Notes: generated by a model not told the origin, from the sequence alone. Shown: positions 1-10,230, counted from the first letter of the stretch. The stretch: DNA of 64,000 bases from Aureispira sp050633105 (GCA_050633105.1 JBOEFW010000047.1:1-64000), one strand, 5' to 3'. A program made the numbers and translations.

Positions 1-106
1 TTCTAATTATACCTTGGGAACTCCATTACCAAAAGAAATAGAAGACAGTCTTCCAACTATTGAAGAGTTAGAAACGAGAATCAAAAATATTTCACCCAAT
101 CAATAG
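1..106 (+). CDS. C-terminal tail of an unrecognised protein (partial)
   Basis: An open frame runs in from the window edge (codons start at base 2) and ends with TAG at 104-106, giving 34 residues that finish in ETRIKNISPNQ. The tail is acidic to mixed and probably helical (a run around EELETRIKN). There is too little to assign a family. It is reported because the frame is open to the edge and is followed by non-coding, repeat-rich DNA, as expected for a real gene end. Confidence 0.4.
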   Translation, partial: SNYTLGTPLPKEIEDSLPTIEELETRIKNISPNQ

Positions 107-156
107 AATTTTTATTTCTGCTTTTGCCAAAGCAAGTAGATACTAAATTGGGGATG

Positions 157-409
157 TTTACACATAGCGTAAAAAAGGTCAATTTTGAGATTTATACAAT
201 ATGTTAACTTTTCTCATTTCTCTAAATTCATTCTAAGAAAATGTATTCAAATAGTTTTATACCCCTAATCTAGGTCTATAAATAGAAATAGAGTTTTTAT
301 CAAAAATTGGCTCGGATTAAATGCACCAGTATAGCAGTTTGGAACTGCCTTTAATGATGTTTAAAGTCTCTTTTTTATGCTAATTTACCATTTTTACGCT
401 ATGTGCAAA
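157..409. repeat. 253-bp MITE-like element with 19-bp terminal inverted repeats
   Basis: TTTACACATAGCGTAAAAA at 157-175 is matched, with one mismatch, by the reverse complement of TTTTTACGCTATGTGCAAA at 391-409. No ORF lies between them, and no clear target duplication is visible. Related end sequences occur at about 15818 and 52193, so this is a family of dispersed ends, probably of an insertion sequence or a non-autonomous derivative. Confidence 0.55.
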
Positions 410-438
410 TAACTCCTACTACTCAATTATACGCTATT

Positions 439-531
439 ATGGAGACTGCCACTCTGAGGAAAACGTTTGATGCGATTACCGCTCAACCTCTTAGAGATTT
501 TATTAAGCAGATCGAACTCCCTCATTCCTAA
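439..531 (+). pseudogene. possible C-terminal remnant of a transposase-like ORF
   Basis: A 30-codon ATG frame ends at TAA 529-531 just outside the right arm of the inverted-repeat element. The frame is open a little upstream of the ATG. Its composition is protein-like (METATLRKTFDAITAQPL and onward), but no motif can be assigned. The position beside an element end suggests a remnant. It could also be a chance ORF. Confidence 0.2.
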
Positions 532-620
532 TATACCACCCTACTGTATATTTTTACACATTTGTTCGTGATACCCTATTTATTATCGTATTGAAGAAAT
601 AGGAGAGGAGCTATAGCATG

Positions 621-647
621 GGAGATTTCTTCGGAAGTCTCCTTTTT
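621..647 (+). terminator. intrinsic terminator
   Basis: The arms GGAGATTT (621-628) and AAGTCTCC (635-642), with one G-T pair, enclose the loop CTTCGG. TTTTTA follows immediately. It would end transcription entering from the left, before the RHS gene. Confidence 0.6.
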
Positions 648-671
648 ATTCACAGTCAATAGACTGTGAAT
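648..671. repeat. 10-bp perfect inverted repeat
   Basis: ATTCACAGTC (648-657) and GACTGTGAAT (662-671) form a perfect stem with a 4-nt loop directly after the terminator at 621-647. No T-run follows. It could be a second stem of a tandem terminator or an operator. Confidence 0.45.
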
Positions 672-922
672 GAATCAGCAACAATTTTGCTAATTTCCCT
701 CTTTTTGCTCCCAAAAGAGAAGTTTATTTAAACTTCAATTAATATTATTAAATATAATTCTACTAAGTTGCATTTGTTAGTATTTTTAGAACAAAAGTCT
801 ATATGTTGAAATAACAACCCATATAATTAAGTATCTTTTATTGATAATTTTTTCACATTATTTGGGATAGGATGTGTGAATAAAAGAAACTATTTTTGTC
901 TTATTCAAGTTGTTTATTCTAC

Positions 923-948
923 TAACAGCACTTTTTATCTTGCTGTTA
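923..948. promoter_or_regulatory. hairpin in the 5' region of the RHS gene
   Basis: TAACAGCA (923-930) and TGCTGTTA (941-948) are perfect 8-bp arms with a 10-nt loop, ending 31 bp before the RHS start codon. It may form in the leader RNA or serve as an operator. No function can be proven from sequence. Confidence 0.35.
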
Positions 949-979
949 TTTAAATAGTACATCCTAAAATAGTCCCTAG

Positions 980-3900
980 ATGAAAATTACACAGCTCCTC
1001 GCTGTGTTGTTGCTAGTCGCTCAATGCGCCCTAGCACAACACCCCTATGATTCTGATATTAGCCCAATTAAAGACATTCTCCCTCCATCTCCTACGGCCA
1101 CAGGCTTGGGGCTTTATGGAGAAATACCAATCAGTTTGCACACTGGTATTCCTAAAGTATCGATTCCACTATGCGCTATAAAAGAGCATAGTCTATCCGT
1201 GCCCATTTCTTTGAGTTATCATGGAGGAGGCAACCAAGTAGATGCGATCTCTTCTTGGGTTGGTTTAGGTTGGAGTTTGAATGCTGGAGGGGTAGTAACG
1301 CGTACGGTGAATGGACTGCCTGATGATCAAGCACAATTTGGTTATTGGAGTCAAAACATCCCTGATGATGCCTTTTTGACAAATACAACAAACCCTGTTA
1401 CTCAACAAGAGGCTTATGCCGCCAATGCATATTATAATTACGTGACGGAATATGCCAAAGGAAGAAGAGATGGTCGTCCTGATCAATTCAATTTCAATAT
1501 TAATGGATATGCTGGGCGGTTCTATATTGAATATTCTAATGGCAATCTTCTCCCTCGTTTAGTCCCTCACCAAAACATTAAGATAGAATTGGATAGGAAT
1601 GGAGGCACACTCGTTGGACTGACCTTAACCACTCCCGAAGGCGTGAAATATAAATTTGGAGGTCATGGAATTAATGGGGTAGAATGTGTGGAAAAAAGTA
1701 AGCACAACTCCTCTGGGTATAATTGCTCTCGAAATTATGATCGTCCTATTATCACTAGTTGGTATTTACGAGAAATAGAGAGCCCCAATGAAAAAGAGCA
1801 AATCTATTTGGATTATGAGCAACATACGATTAGTTATGATGCAGGTGCATCTGAAGCTATGGCTTATGTATCTGAAATTAGTAACTCTCCTTCTAGTTGT
1901 CTACCCGATCAAATGACACCCAAAGATTGTGTCAATGATTTGAGAGTAGAAGGGGTGCATCTAAAACGTATTGTAACAACAAATGAGCGAATCGAATTTA
2001 TAGCCACCGCGAATACTCGACAAGATTTAGCAGGTGGTGTTCGTTTAACCGCTATTGAGAAATATGGATTAGCATCCAATCCCACATACCTTAAAAAATA
2101 TGTACTGACGCAAGATTACTTTGAAAGTAATGATCCTACCGCACCAACAGATCACCATAAAAGATTACGATTAACACAAGTGCAAGAATTTGGAAAAGGT
2201 TCTCTTGTTAGTAAACCTCCTCATGTTTTTGAATACGAAAGCACTCCCCTCCCTCCAAGGCTCTCTAAAGCCAAAGATTTTTGGGGCTATTACAATGGAC
2301 AAAATAGTAACTCCACTTTAATTCCAGCAAGTATTCCAACTGATCCTGAGTTTCATATAGGTGGAGGAAACCGATACCCTGACTTTATCTATGGAAGAGC
2401 AGGGGTACTACAAAAAATAACCTACCCAACAGGAGGACATACCTTATTAGAATATGAGGGACATGATTTTAGTTATGCTACCCCCATTCCTGAATTGGTG
2501 GTGAGTAATGCTTCTGTGCGGGCTTATTATGACCAGCAAGCAGAAACCAAACAAACAACATTTATATTAACCCGTGATCAAGATGTATCCGTCACCGTTG
2601 ATGTCCGACATAGATGTGGTGCTCCAGCGCCATCTGTCTCTTACCTAAAAATAGAACAAAAAGATGCCAATGGCTTTTGGCAACCGTTGGCTGTAACTAA
2701 TGCTCATGTTAATACTTCTGGTTCAGGGAATATAGGAACAGGAACTATCCGATTTACCAATTTTGCGCATCCTACTGTAGAAATACCGTCTTACAATAAA
2801 ACATTTGATCTAGCTTTAGAGACAGGAGAATATCGATTGACAGCTGCAGCTTTAAATCAATGCTTGGATCCAACTTTTGGTTACAACCATGATGAATTAA
2901 GCATTCAAGTGCGCTATGATGTAGAAACAGGAAATCTGATTTATAACGAAACTATTGGTGGGGTACGTGTTAAAAAGACAACAATTTATGATGGCTTAAA
3001 CAGTAGTAAAAATATCATAAAAGAGTATACCTACGCTAAAAAAGCCACCCCCAATAGATCAAGTGGGGTGTCTATTCGTCCTACTAAGTTTAAGACAAAG
3101 TATAGGTATATAGATGTCACCGATGGGAGTGGTGGTAATAATACATCTAATCTTACTAGATGTATTTATGAAACAGTACTTAAGCACTCTGAGAGTCAAC
3201 TGTCCTTGCACAATGTATCTGGTGGGCATATTGCCTATCAAGAGGTAACGGTTTTAAATGGTAACAGTGGGCAAAATGGAAAAACCTGGAATAGGTTTAA
3301 AGTTGTTAAAAACTCTGCGGCTACCCTTGGTGATTATTTGGGAATAAATGCCCCTACCACCTTAACAGATTGGTTAGGAGGTCTTCTCTTGGAACAAATC
3401 ATCTATAAAAATGATGGCGGAACCTTTGTTAAGTTGCAACAGCGAATAAATGCCTATGAAACAGCGTCTATCAACGGTGATAGTTCTCTCTACACCTTCC
3501 ATGGAACAATGATTGGTGAGATAGATAATGTAGTTAACTATTACAACAACATCGCTTATGCTCATTGTGATGCAAATAACATAGGCAATAATAACTACTA
3601 CAACCCTTGTTATGGACATAATATAGGGGAATATGCTATTGGTTATGCTGCTTTTTCAGGCTATCCACGAGTAGATTACCCGATCTTCTCGGGTTGGAAT
3701 AAATTAACACAATCGATCAACCGCCAGTACAATGAAAATGGAGTCGATTATGTGGAAACCATCACAGAATATGATTATGACAATATTTACACCCATCTAA
3801 CCAACACCAAGGTTACAAACAGTGATGGGACAATCTATACCACAGCAACAAAGTACCCAACAGACTATAGTATTGAGAGTACTCCGACACCTATTGATAC

Positions 3901-6900
3901 AAGAGTACTAGCTTTACAAAAATTACAAGAGCAGCATCAACATGCTGTTCCAATAGAACAGACAAAGTACCTCCAAAAAATAGGAGAACCTAAACAGCTA
4001 GTTGGAGGAATGTTTACTACTTTTACGATTGATCCTAATAATCCAAAAGCTGTTAATCCTACCTACATTTATCGTTCAGAGTTAGCCACACCTGTTGCTC
4101 CTAATACTAGTACTAGAGTAGATGGAAACAATAATTTTACTTATGGTAGTTTCTACACCCAATATGGCGCCTACACGGGTCACAACGACAAAGGCTTGCC
4201 CTTAGGTTTTCAACGAGAGAGTGATTTAAACAACAGCTTCGTTTGGGGCTATGACGATCGTGCGCCTATCCTAAAAGCAACCAACGCCCACCATACCGAA
4301 TTGGGTTATACCAGCTTTGAAGGGGGAGATGAAGCAAACTGGAGTATTAATACCGTACCTTATACCACAGGCAAAATTGGTAATAATGCTCTACAAACTA
4401 CCCAAGAATTTCCAGTAGGACAAGTCTTTACCATTGATGGTCAAGAAAAGAAATACAAGTTCTCTGCTTGGGTCAAAACAGCAGGGAGTAACTCCGCCAA
4501 CTTAGTCTTGCGCACCTGCTCTCGTAGTGCCCACGCCAATTATCCCAATGTTCCCAGTGCCTACGCTCAAACCAGCTTTACCAATACTAATGGAGACTGG
4601 CAACTCGTAGAAGTGGAATTAGATGTCGCTCAAATTAGAGCGGATGCAAGCTTAGCCCTCAATGATTTATTGGACGTTCATGCTTATGTATGGAATCCAA
4701 CCCAACAAAGCCTAGAAATAGATGCGGTGCGTTTTCATCCTTCGGATGCCTTTGTAGAAACCTACGATTATGAAGAAGAAACACTCTTGCCCATTGCGAT
4801 GGAAGGTGTGAACCGCCTACACAGCAGTTATTATTACGATGCGTTTCAGCGCTTGTCTTATGTGAAAGACTTTGAAGGAAACATTGTTATGGCCAACGAC
4901 TATTATTATAAGAATGGCGGAGCCACAGAAAATCATGTAACCAGCAAAGCTGTTCGAGTAGCTGGAAAAACGACCCTGGCTTCTTTGACAGGTTTACCTC
5001 TAACCGAACTAACGGAATCCTATCAATACTTGGATGGGTTGGGCAGAGCCATTCAGTCTGTAGGGAAAGGGCAATCACCAACAGGCACAGATATAGTTTC
5101 CTTCCAAGAATACGATGAACTAGGAAGACAGCCCAAGGCTTATTTGCCTTTTGTTCATACATCGCAAAACTCAGGAGGTTTTAATAACAATCCTATAACA
5201 TTGGCTCAAAGTTTTTACAGCAATGAAGTAGCTGCCGAAAGCCAAACGGCTTATGCCTTTGGAGAAACGTTCTTTGAAGCGTCTCCTCTCCACCGCCCCA
5301 AAGAACAATCTTCTCCTGGGGAGGGCTGGGAATTAGGTGGTGGCCACACGCTACGCACCACCTATGCTCACAACAAAGGCAGTGATGTTCTGCGTCTAGA
5401 TCTGCTAACCACCAGCCCGAGTTATTATTCGGCTAACAGCTTATTCAAAACGACTATTATCAATACCAAGGGCGTTAAGAGCATAAGCTATACAGATAAA
5501 CTAGGCCGTACGATTTTGGTACAACAACAAGTGAGTCCAACGGTTTGGACAAGTACCTATACTTTGTACAATGCATTTGGCAATGTCCAAGCCATTATCA
5601 CGCCGTTGGCGGTAGAAACAATGCAACAGTTAGGCAATTATAATTATACCCAAACTGCACTAGAAGAATTGGTTTATACCTATAGTTACGATCAACGCCA
5701 GCGTTTAAAAAGTAAGAAGATCCCTAATTCAGCGGTTTTGTATTATGTGTATGATAAACTAGATAGAGCAGTAGCCACCCAAGATGGAAACCAGCGCTTA
5801 TTGGGGCAATGGATGATTCAAAAATATGATCAGTATAGTCGTCCTGTTGTTTCTGCCTTGTATCACAGTAATTTGGGTCAACTAGGCTTACAACAGTACT
5901 TTGATCAGCAAACCGTGGTCTTTGAAACAAGTGCTTCGAGTACCATAGGTTATACCAATACCATTCCTGTCCTAGCGACTAATGACCCAATTCAAAACAT
6001 TACTTATTACGATGACTATGATTTTGATAACGATGGTCAGGTGGATGCCAATACTGCTTTTGTAATAGATGGCGCCTATCCTACCAACTATTTTACACGA
6101 ACTTTTGGACAAGCAACAGGAAGTAAAGTCCGCCTATTGGATGCAAGCAATCGTTTCCTTGGACAGGTCACTTATTATGACGATAGAGGTCGTGTCATTC
6201 AAACCCAAAGTGAGAACCACCTCAATGGTAAAGACATGGGTTGGAGTAGCTATGATTTTGTGGGGAATCTAACTAAAATGAAGTACCAACATACCACGAC
6301 TCAAAATCATGTTACAACAGAAGTGGTCACGGAAGAGTTTTTCCAATATGACCACACTGGCCGCCTGCTAAAAGTCTATCACAAAGTAGGCAATGAAGAT
6401 AAAATCTTACTCGCCCAGCACAATTATGATGAACTAGGCCGATTGATTGAAAAGAACCTCCATTCCACCAATGAAGGGGCGAATTTCTTACAGTCCATCG
6501 ACTATCATTACAATGTCAAAGACTGGTTGGTGCGCATCAATGATTTGTATCAAGTAACGCCTGCCTCTATTGATCCTGTTCCAAGTGGCGCCTCTCTTTT
6601 AGAGAAACGCATCAACGAAATTGTGTTACAATACAATGGACAAGAAGTGGGCAGTGGCGAAGTGGAAACAGCCATTAAAATTGACGATGAGACGGTTGAT
6701 TTGGTGAATGGAATTGTGGTAGCCAGCCAACAAACACAAGCAGAAATCGACTTGTATGGACAAGGGCATACCACGACCAAAGATGAAGAAGTTAAAGTAG
6801 ACTTTTCCGATAGAACCATCACCAAAGACAATATTGGTGCTTCTTTAGAAGAACTAGAATCGCGGCTACAACAGAAACTAACCGAAAATGGGGTAACAGA

Positions 6901-8908
6901 TCCTGTTATCATGGAAGTGCTCTTAAAAGACTTAAAAGCAGAATACCGAGATCGTTGGCTCTTGCTCCGTTCTAATACCGAGAATGAAGATAACGAAGAT
7001 TTGTTCTCCATGAATTTTGATTACGATTATGGAGGGAATATCCATCATTTGGAATGGAAAGTAGCCAGCTACGATTATCGCTCTATTTATGATTACAATT
7101 ATGATAACCTAGATCGTTTGTCCAACGCCAATTACAAAGAGTACTTAGAGTCGTCTACGCCTATGTTGCCCTTGTACCAGCGTCAACATGATTTCTCTGT
7201 TAACAACATCAGTTATGATGTAATGGGGAACATTACACACTTAGAGCGCCGTGGTACAGTTGCCATATTGGGTACGAGTTTGACCAATGGAGTAATGGAT
7301 AATTTATCCTATACTTATAACGGAAATCAGCTAACAGCCGTACAAGATGCCGCACACGCCACGACAGGTTTTGTAGATGGTGCTTCTACCAATCAAGAAT
7401 ACACCTACGATGCCAATGGCAATGTGACCAGAGATGACAACAAGCAGATTGTTGTGGCCTATAATCACCTCAACTTACCAAAGCAAATTAGCTTTACTCA
7501 AGCAAATGCTCAGATCAATTGGTTGTATACGGCTGCTGGGCAAAAAGTAGAGAAGAAAGTAACAGATGCGAATAACAATACCACGTATAAGCATTATATT
7601 GGGAATGTACAGTATATAAATACGGAAGTAGATTTTATACAACATCAAGAGGGGCGTATCCTTCGGGAGTTGGTTGGAGTGGATGTACACAATCAACCCA
7701 TTTATGATTATCGCTATGAATACAGTCTTAAAGATCACCTCGGCAACAATCGCGTCTTCTTTTCTGATGTGGATAAAAATGGTGTGGTAGACGTGGCTCA
7801 GGGCGGTAATGCGAATGAATTGTTGCAGCAGGAGCATTATTATCCTTTTGGAATGGGAATTAGAGGAGAGTGGAAGTTTGTGCAGCCGCAGGTTGGGGGC
7901 GTGAATCAGTATCAATACAATGGTATAGAGTTGAATGATGACTTTGGGCTGAATTGGAATATGGCTATGTTTAGAACCTATGATCCTAGTATTGGAAGAT
8001 GGGGACAAGTTGATCCTTTGACAGAGTTATTTCTGAGTACCTCCTCTTATTCAGGAATGGGGAATAATCCAGTCCTTTTCAGTGATCAGCTAGGACTTGC
8101 CCCTCAAGTAGAGAAAGAGAAGAAAAAAAAGAAAGATCCACCAGAAAAGAAAGGTTCATCAGAAGGGGAACGTGGTTTTCCTACTGGACCGTTATCATGG
8201 GAAGAACCTGAACCACTATTATATAGATGGCATACAGGGAGTAATCAAAGAATGGCAGGTTGGGTACCTCAGATGGATTATATGAAAATGTTTGCTGATG
8301 AAGCTAGAAGTTCAAACCCTTCAAAATATGAAAAAAGTTCTTCTAGTCATATAATTCAATTTAATAGTGATTTTGTGGAGGCATCTTTTCCTGTTCAACT
8401 CCTTAGAGATGCAGCTGCACAAGATCAGGCTAGATCTGTGGAGGCAGAAAGGGCACATCATATGAATCAGAGTAGTGGAAAATTAGAGAATTCATATCCT
8501 ATTCTTGAGGCCTTACTACTTGGAGGAGGACAATTTGCAATAGGAGTGTCTCAAAAACTAGGGAGCAGAGGATTACAATTTATAGGATCTAAGAATCCAT
8601 TTGGTCTTCGAGGAGGCTATGGAGTTTTTGGAAAAAAAGGACTAAATATAGGTAGTTATAGGATAGAAGCGTTGTATGCTAATCCTTATGCTGGTGCTAG
8701 GGCTGGTACAATACTTTCAATAAAACAAATGAAAAAAGGAGGAGCCTTGTGGCGCTGGGATTATGGTAAATTACACAGTACAGGTAGATTAGGGTTACAT
8801 TCTAGTATACGATTCTATTGGAAAGGAGTAAAATATGGAAGCTCTGCACAACGAACTTGGTATCCTTCAACATTGAAAGCACCATTTTTTAAACTCATTA
8901 AGAAATGA
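980..8908 (+). CDS. giant RHS/YD-repeat polymorphic toxin
   Basis: A 2642-residue exported RHS protein. A signal peptide spans about residues 1-19 (MKITQLLAVLLLVAQCALA). The N-terminal region has the beta-rich entry domain typical of Bacteroidota RHS proteins (PISLSYHGGG, GLGWSLNAGG). A jelly-roll-like insert (around GYTSFEGGDEANW) lies near residues 1110-1250. Dense YD-type repeats of the DUF6443 kind follow (YQYLDGLGRAIQSVGKG, YDELGR, YDYDG-like units). The RHS core ends with DPSIGRWGQVDP at about residue 2334 and NNPVLFSDQLGL. After it come about 270 lower-GC residues that differ from the shell and should be the toxic tip: a KKKK-rich linker, then a domain rich in Gly, Arg and aromatics ending in SIRFYWKG and TWYPS. 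By analogy the shell encapsulates the tip and releases it by cleavage. The tip matches no toxin family I can name. The next gene overlaps by 4 bp and is the likely immunity gene. Confidence 0.9.
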   Translation: MKITQLLAVLLLVAQCALAQHPYDSDISPIKDILPPSPTATGLGLYGEIPISLHTGIPKVSIPLCAIKEHSLSVPISLSYHGGGNQVDAISSWVGLGWSLNAGGVVTRTVNGLPDDQAQFGYWSQNIPDDAFLTNTTNPVTQQEAYAANAYYNYVTEYAKGRRDGRPDQFNFNINGYAGRFYIEYSNGNLLPRLVPHQNIKIELDRNGGTLVGLTLTTPEGVKYKFGGHGINGVECVEKSKHNSSGYNCSRNYDRPIITSWYLREIESPNEKEQIYLDYEQHTISYDAGASEAMAYVSEISNSPSSCLPDQMTPKDCVNDLRVEGVHLKRIVTTNERIEFIATANTRQDLAGGVRLTAIEKYGLASNPTYLKKYVLTQDYFESNDPTAPTDHHKRLRLTQVQEFGKGSLVSKPPHVFEYESTPLPPRLSKAKDFWGYYNGQNSNSTLIPASIPTDPEFHIGGGNRYPDFIYGRAGVLQKITYPTGGHTLLEYEGHDFSYATPIPELVVSNASVRAYYDQQAETKQTTFILTRDQDVSVTVDVRHRCGAPAPSVSYLKIEQKDANGFWQPLAVTNAHVNTSGSGNIGTGTIRFTNFAHPTVEIPSYNKTFDLALETGEYRLTAAALNQCLDPTFGYNHDELSIQVRYDVETGNLIYNETIGGVRVKKTTIYDGLNSSKNIIKEYTYAKKATPNRSSGVSIRPTKFKTKYRYIDVTDGSGGNNTSNLTRCIYETVLKHSESQLSLHNVSGGHIAYQEVTVLNGNSGQNGKTWNRFKVVKNSAATLGDYLGINAPTTLTDWLGGLLLEQIIYKNDGGTFVKLQQRINAYETASINGDSSLYTFHGTMIGEIDNVVNYYNNIAYAHCDANNIGNNNYYNPCYGHNIGEYAIGYAAFSGYPRVDYPIFSGWNKLTQSINRQYNENGVDYVETITEYDYDNIYTHLTNTKVTNSDGTIYTTATKYPTDYSIESTPTPIDTRVLALQKLQEQHQHAVPIEQTKYLQKIGEPKQLVGGMFTTFTIDPNNPKAVNPTYIYRSELATPVAPNTSTRVDGNNNFTYGSFYTQYGAYTGHNDKGLPLGFQRESDLNNSFVWGYDDRAPILKATNAHHTELGYTSFEGGDEANWSINTVPYTTGKIGNNALQTTQEFPVGQVFTIDGQEKKYKFSAWVKTAGSNSANLVLRTCSRSAHANYPNVPSAYAQTSFTNTNGDWQLVEVELDVAQIRADASLALNDLLDVHAYVWNPTQQSLEIDAVRFHPSDAFVETYDYEEETLLPIAMEGVNRLHSSYYYDAFQRLSYVKDFEGNIVMANDYYYKNGGATENHVTSKAVRVAGKTTLASLTGLPLTELTESYQYLDGLGRAIQSVGKGQSPTGTDIVSFQEYDELGRQPKAYLPFVHTSQNSGGFNNNPITLAQSFYSNEVAAESQTAYAFGETFFEASPLHRPKEQSSPGEGWELGGGHTLRTTYAHNKGSDVLRLDLLTTSPSYYSANSLFKTTIINTKGVKSISYTDKLGRTILVQQQVSPTVWTSTYTLYNAFGNVQAIITPLAVETMQQLGNYNYTQTALEELVYTYSYDQRQRLKSKKIPNSAVLYYVYDKLDRAVATQDGNQRLLGQWMIQKYDQYSRPVVSALYHSNLGQLGLQQYFDQQTVVFETSASSTIGYTNTIPVLATNDPIQNITYYDDYDFDNDGQVDANTAFVIDGAYPTNYFTRTFGQATGSKVRLLDASNRFLGQVTYYDDRGRVIQTQSENHLNGKDMGWSSYDFVGNLTKMKYQHTTTQNHVTTEVVTEEFFQYDHTGRLLKVYHKVGNEDKILLAQHNYDELGRLIEKNLHSTNEGANFLQSIDYHYNVKDWLVRINDLYQVTPASIDPVPSGASLLEKRINEIVLQYNGQEVGSGEVETAIKIDDETVDLVNGIVVASQQTQAEIDLYGQGHTTTKDEEVKVDFSDRTITKDNIGASLEELESRLQQKLTENGVTDPVIMEVLLKDLKAEYRDRWLLLRSNTENEDNEDLFSMNFDYDYGGNIHHLEWKVASYDYRSIYDYNYDNLDRLSNANYKEYLESSTPMLPLYQRQHDFSVNNISYDVMGNITHLERRGTVAILGTSLTNGVMDNLSYTYNGNQLTAVQDAAHATTGFVDGASTNQEYTYDANGNVTRDDNKQIVVAYNHLNLPKQISFTQANAQINWLYTAAGQKVEKKVTDANNNTTYKHYIGNVQYINTEVDFIQHQEGRILRELVGVDVHNQPIYDYRYEYSLKDHLGNNRVFFSDVDKNGVVDVAQGGNANELLQQEHYYPFGMGIRGEWKFVQPQVGGVNQYQYNGIELNDDFGLNWNMAMFRTYDPSIGRWGQVDPLTELFLSTSSYSGMGNNPVLFSDQLGLAPQVEKEKKKKKDPPEKKGSSEGERGFPTGPLSWEEPEPLLYRWHTGSNQRMAGWVPQMDYMKMFADEARSSNPSKYEKSSSSHIIQFNSDFVEASFPVQLLRDAAAQDQARSVEAERAHHMNQSSGKLENSYPILEALLLGGGQFAIGVSQKLGSRGLQFIGSKNPFGLRGGYGVFGKKGLNIGSYRIEALYANPYAGARAGTILSIKQMKKGGALWRWDYGKLHSTGRLGLHSSIRFYWKGVKYGSSAQRTWYPSTLKAPFFKLIKK

Positions 8909-9420
8909 TAGATTTTAAAATTCATAAAGAAGAACAACTTTTTTCCATCAAAGGGATTAGTGATGATTCAAAAAGTCATAAGTTCTTTTACTCTTTACTA
9001 TTTAACCTTCTTAAAGATACAGGTTATGGATTAATCCATACGAAGAGAAATAATTATGAAACTTCAGTAATAGCTTTCTTTAGAGACAAAAATGAATCTC
9101 AAGACATCAAAGACTTAAAAATTGCTAATGATCTTTTTGAATTGTCATTTTATTTTGATAATCATGAGTCAGGAAAGTCTATATTAATTGGAATGATAGA
9201 CTTATGGGATGCTTTTCAACATACAGCATATTATTTCTTCCCAAGTGAGAAATTATTAAAATTGAACTATGAAAAAATATTGATGAACAATTATAGTTGG
9301 AAAGAAATTGTCACTTTTTCAAGTTGTTTTATGTTGTTTAAAGGAGCTGAAGAAGATGTTATATGGCTAGCTAAAAGCAGTAATCTAAAATTTAAAAGCG
9401 GTGTTCCTCCTCAGAAGTAG
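8905..9420 (+). CDS. candidate immunity protein for the RHS toxin
   Basis: A 171-residue cytoplasmic protein with no signal peptide or membrane segment. Its ATG overlaps the TGA of the RHS gene (ATGA, 8905-8908), so translation is probably coupled. It is rich in aromatic and acidic residues (NDLFELSFYFDNHES, IDLWDAFQHTAYYFF), which is common in immunity proteins. No named family was recognised. The role is inferred from position alone: a small gene directly behind a variable toxin tip, sharing its low GC content, followed by a structured region and a terminator. Confidence 0.6.
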   Translation: MIDFKIHKEEQLFSIKGISDDSKSHKFFYSLLFNLLKDTGYGLIHTKRNNYETSVIAFFRDKNESQDIKDLKIANDLFELSFYFDNHESGKSILIGMIDLWDAFQHTAYYFFPSEKLLKLNYEKILMNNYSWKEIVTFSSCFMLFKGAEEDVIWLAKSSNLKFKSGVPPQK

Positions 9421-9660
9421 CCAGTCCATAGGCACGCCAGTAGTTGAAAAAACTACCAGTTGCTAGCCGCTGACTTCTGTCATGCCTCTGGGCGCTACAT
9501 GTTCGTTGTCACAGCCGTTCCCACACTTATAGCTACGCTACGTTATAAGCGTTCCACGGCTCTAGTATGCGCCCCTGCTGGGAGCCGTCCAGCTGCATAG
9601 CTTTTTCTATCATTTGAGCCCGAAGGCCCAGCGAAGCTAAAAATGGTAGCTATTGGCCTA
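9421..9660 (+). other. GC-rich, highly foldable non-coding region after the RHS/immunity pair
   Basis: This stretch is clearly richer in GC than its surroundings and contains nested inverted repeats, such as AGCCGT...ACGGCT around 9511-9563 with an inner CTTATA...TATAAG stem. It has no credible ORF on either strand. It may be a structured RNA, a dispersed repeat, or a remnant of an older RHS cassette end. The rest of the interval to 10495 is AT-rich and holds only the terminator, a repeat copy and a hairpin listed separately. Confidence 0.4.
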
Positions 9661-9666
9661 AAAAAG

Positions 9667-9698
9667 CCCCAAACTGAGAAATTCAGTTTGGGGTTTTT
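9667..9698 (+). terminator. strong intrinsic terminator
   Basis: CCCCAAACTGA (9667-9677) pairs perfectly with TCAGTTTGGGG (9683-9693), with a 5-nt loop and TTTTT at 9694-9698. The A-run before it makes it potentially bidirectional. It closes the RHS/immunity transcription unit. Confidence 0.85.
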
Positions 9699-9722
9699 CA
9701 GGTGTTAGCGCATCGCCCGATT

Positions 9723-9768
9723 TAGGGGTAGAATCGGGATATGTGTAAAAGGTTATCACATGAAAATA
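9723..9768 (+). repeat. roughly 45-bp dispersed repeat, copy 1
   Basis: TAGGGGTAGAATCGGGATA (9723-9741) is identical to 16618-16636. Similarity continues less perfectly for about 25 bp (TGyAAAA...TCACAT). The two direct copies enclose the 10496-15781 gene pair. It is probably the end of an insertion element. Confidence 0.6.
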
Positions 9769-10230
9769 GTAAGAATCTTTATGAAAAAATAATTAGGTAA
9801 CTCGAACAGGATTTGAACTTTGAAAAGATCTTGAAGCGATGGGGAGTAGTGTAAATTGTCTGAGATTGTTAAGTAAGAAGATATAGTGATTTGTAGTATT
9901 CATATGTGTTGATATTGTGAATGTGCACAAGCAATGAGCATTAACGAGAGGTTTAGGGAGGATATAAAGGAGCCACAAAAAACAAAAGTAGGTATGTATA
10001 AAGTAATGCCCGACTTCCTCAAAGCGAAAAACGCATTATCTCCTGATATTTTATGCCATACCACACAACCTAGGGAAAACACCTAAAACCAGAAGCCTAG
10101 GGAAAACCCTAACAATTACGATAACCAGAATCCATAAATTTGTTCAACATCAAAAAAACATTAACCTCCAAGAAGTAGAGTAAGATGTTGAGACATATGT
10201 CAAAAGACCAAGAATAAGATAGAAGTCATA

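Noticed and set aside
861..898. Bacteroidota-type promoter (TTTG at 861, TATTTTTG at 891) before the RHS gene
   Set aside because: The -7 element fits, but the spacing of 26 bp is too long, and such motifs are frequent in AT-rich DNA.
6550..7011. 153-codon minus-strand ORF inside the RHS gene
   Set aside because: It is a Ser-rich shadow frame of the well-supported RHS reading frame, without its own signals.
9793..10082. Two overlapping 60-codon minus-strand ORFs
   Set aside because: Composition is not protein-like, there are no start signals, and they overlap each other in different frames.
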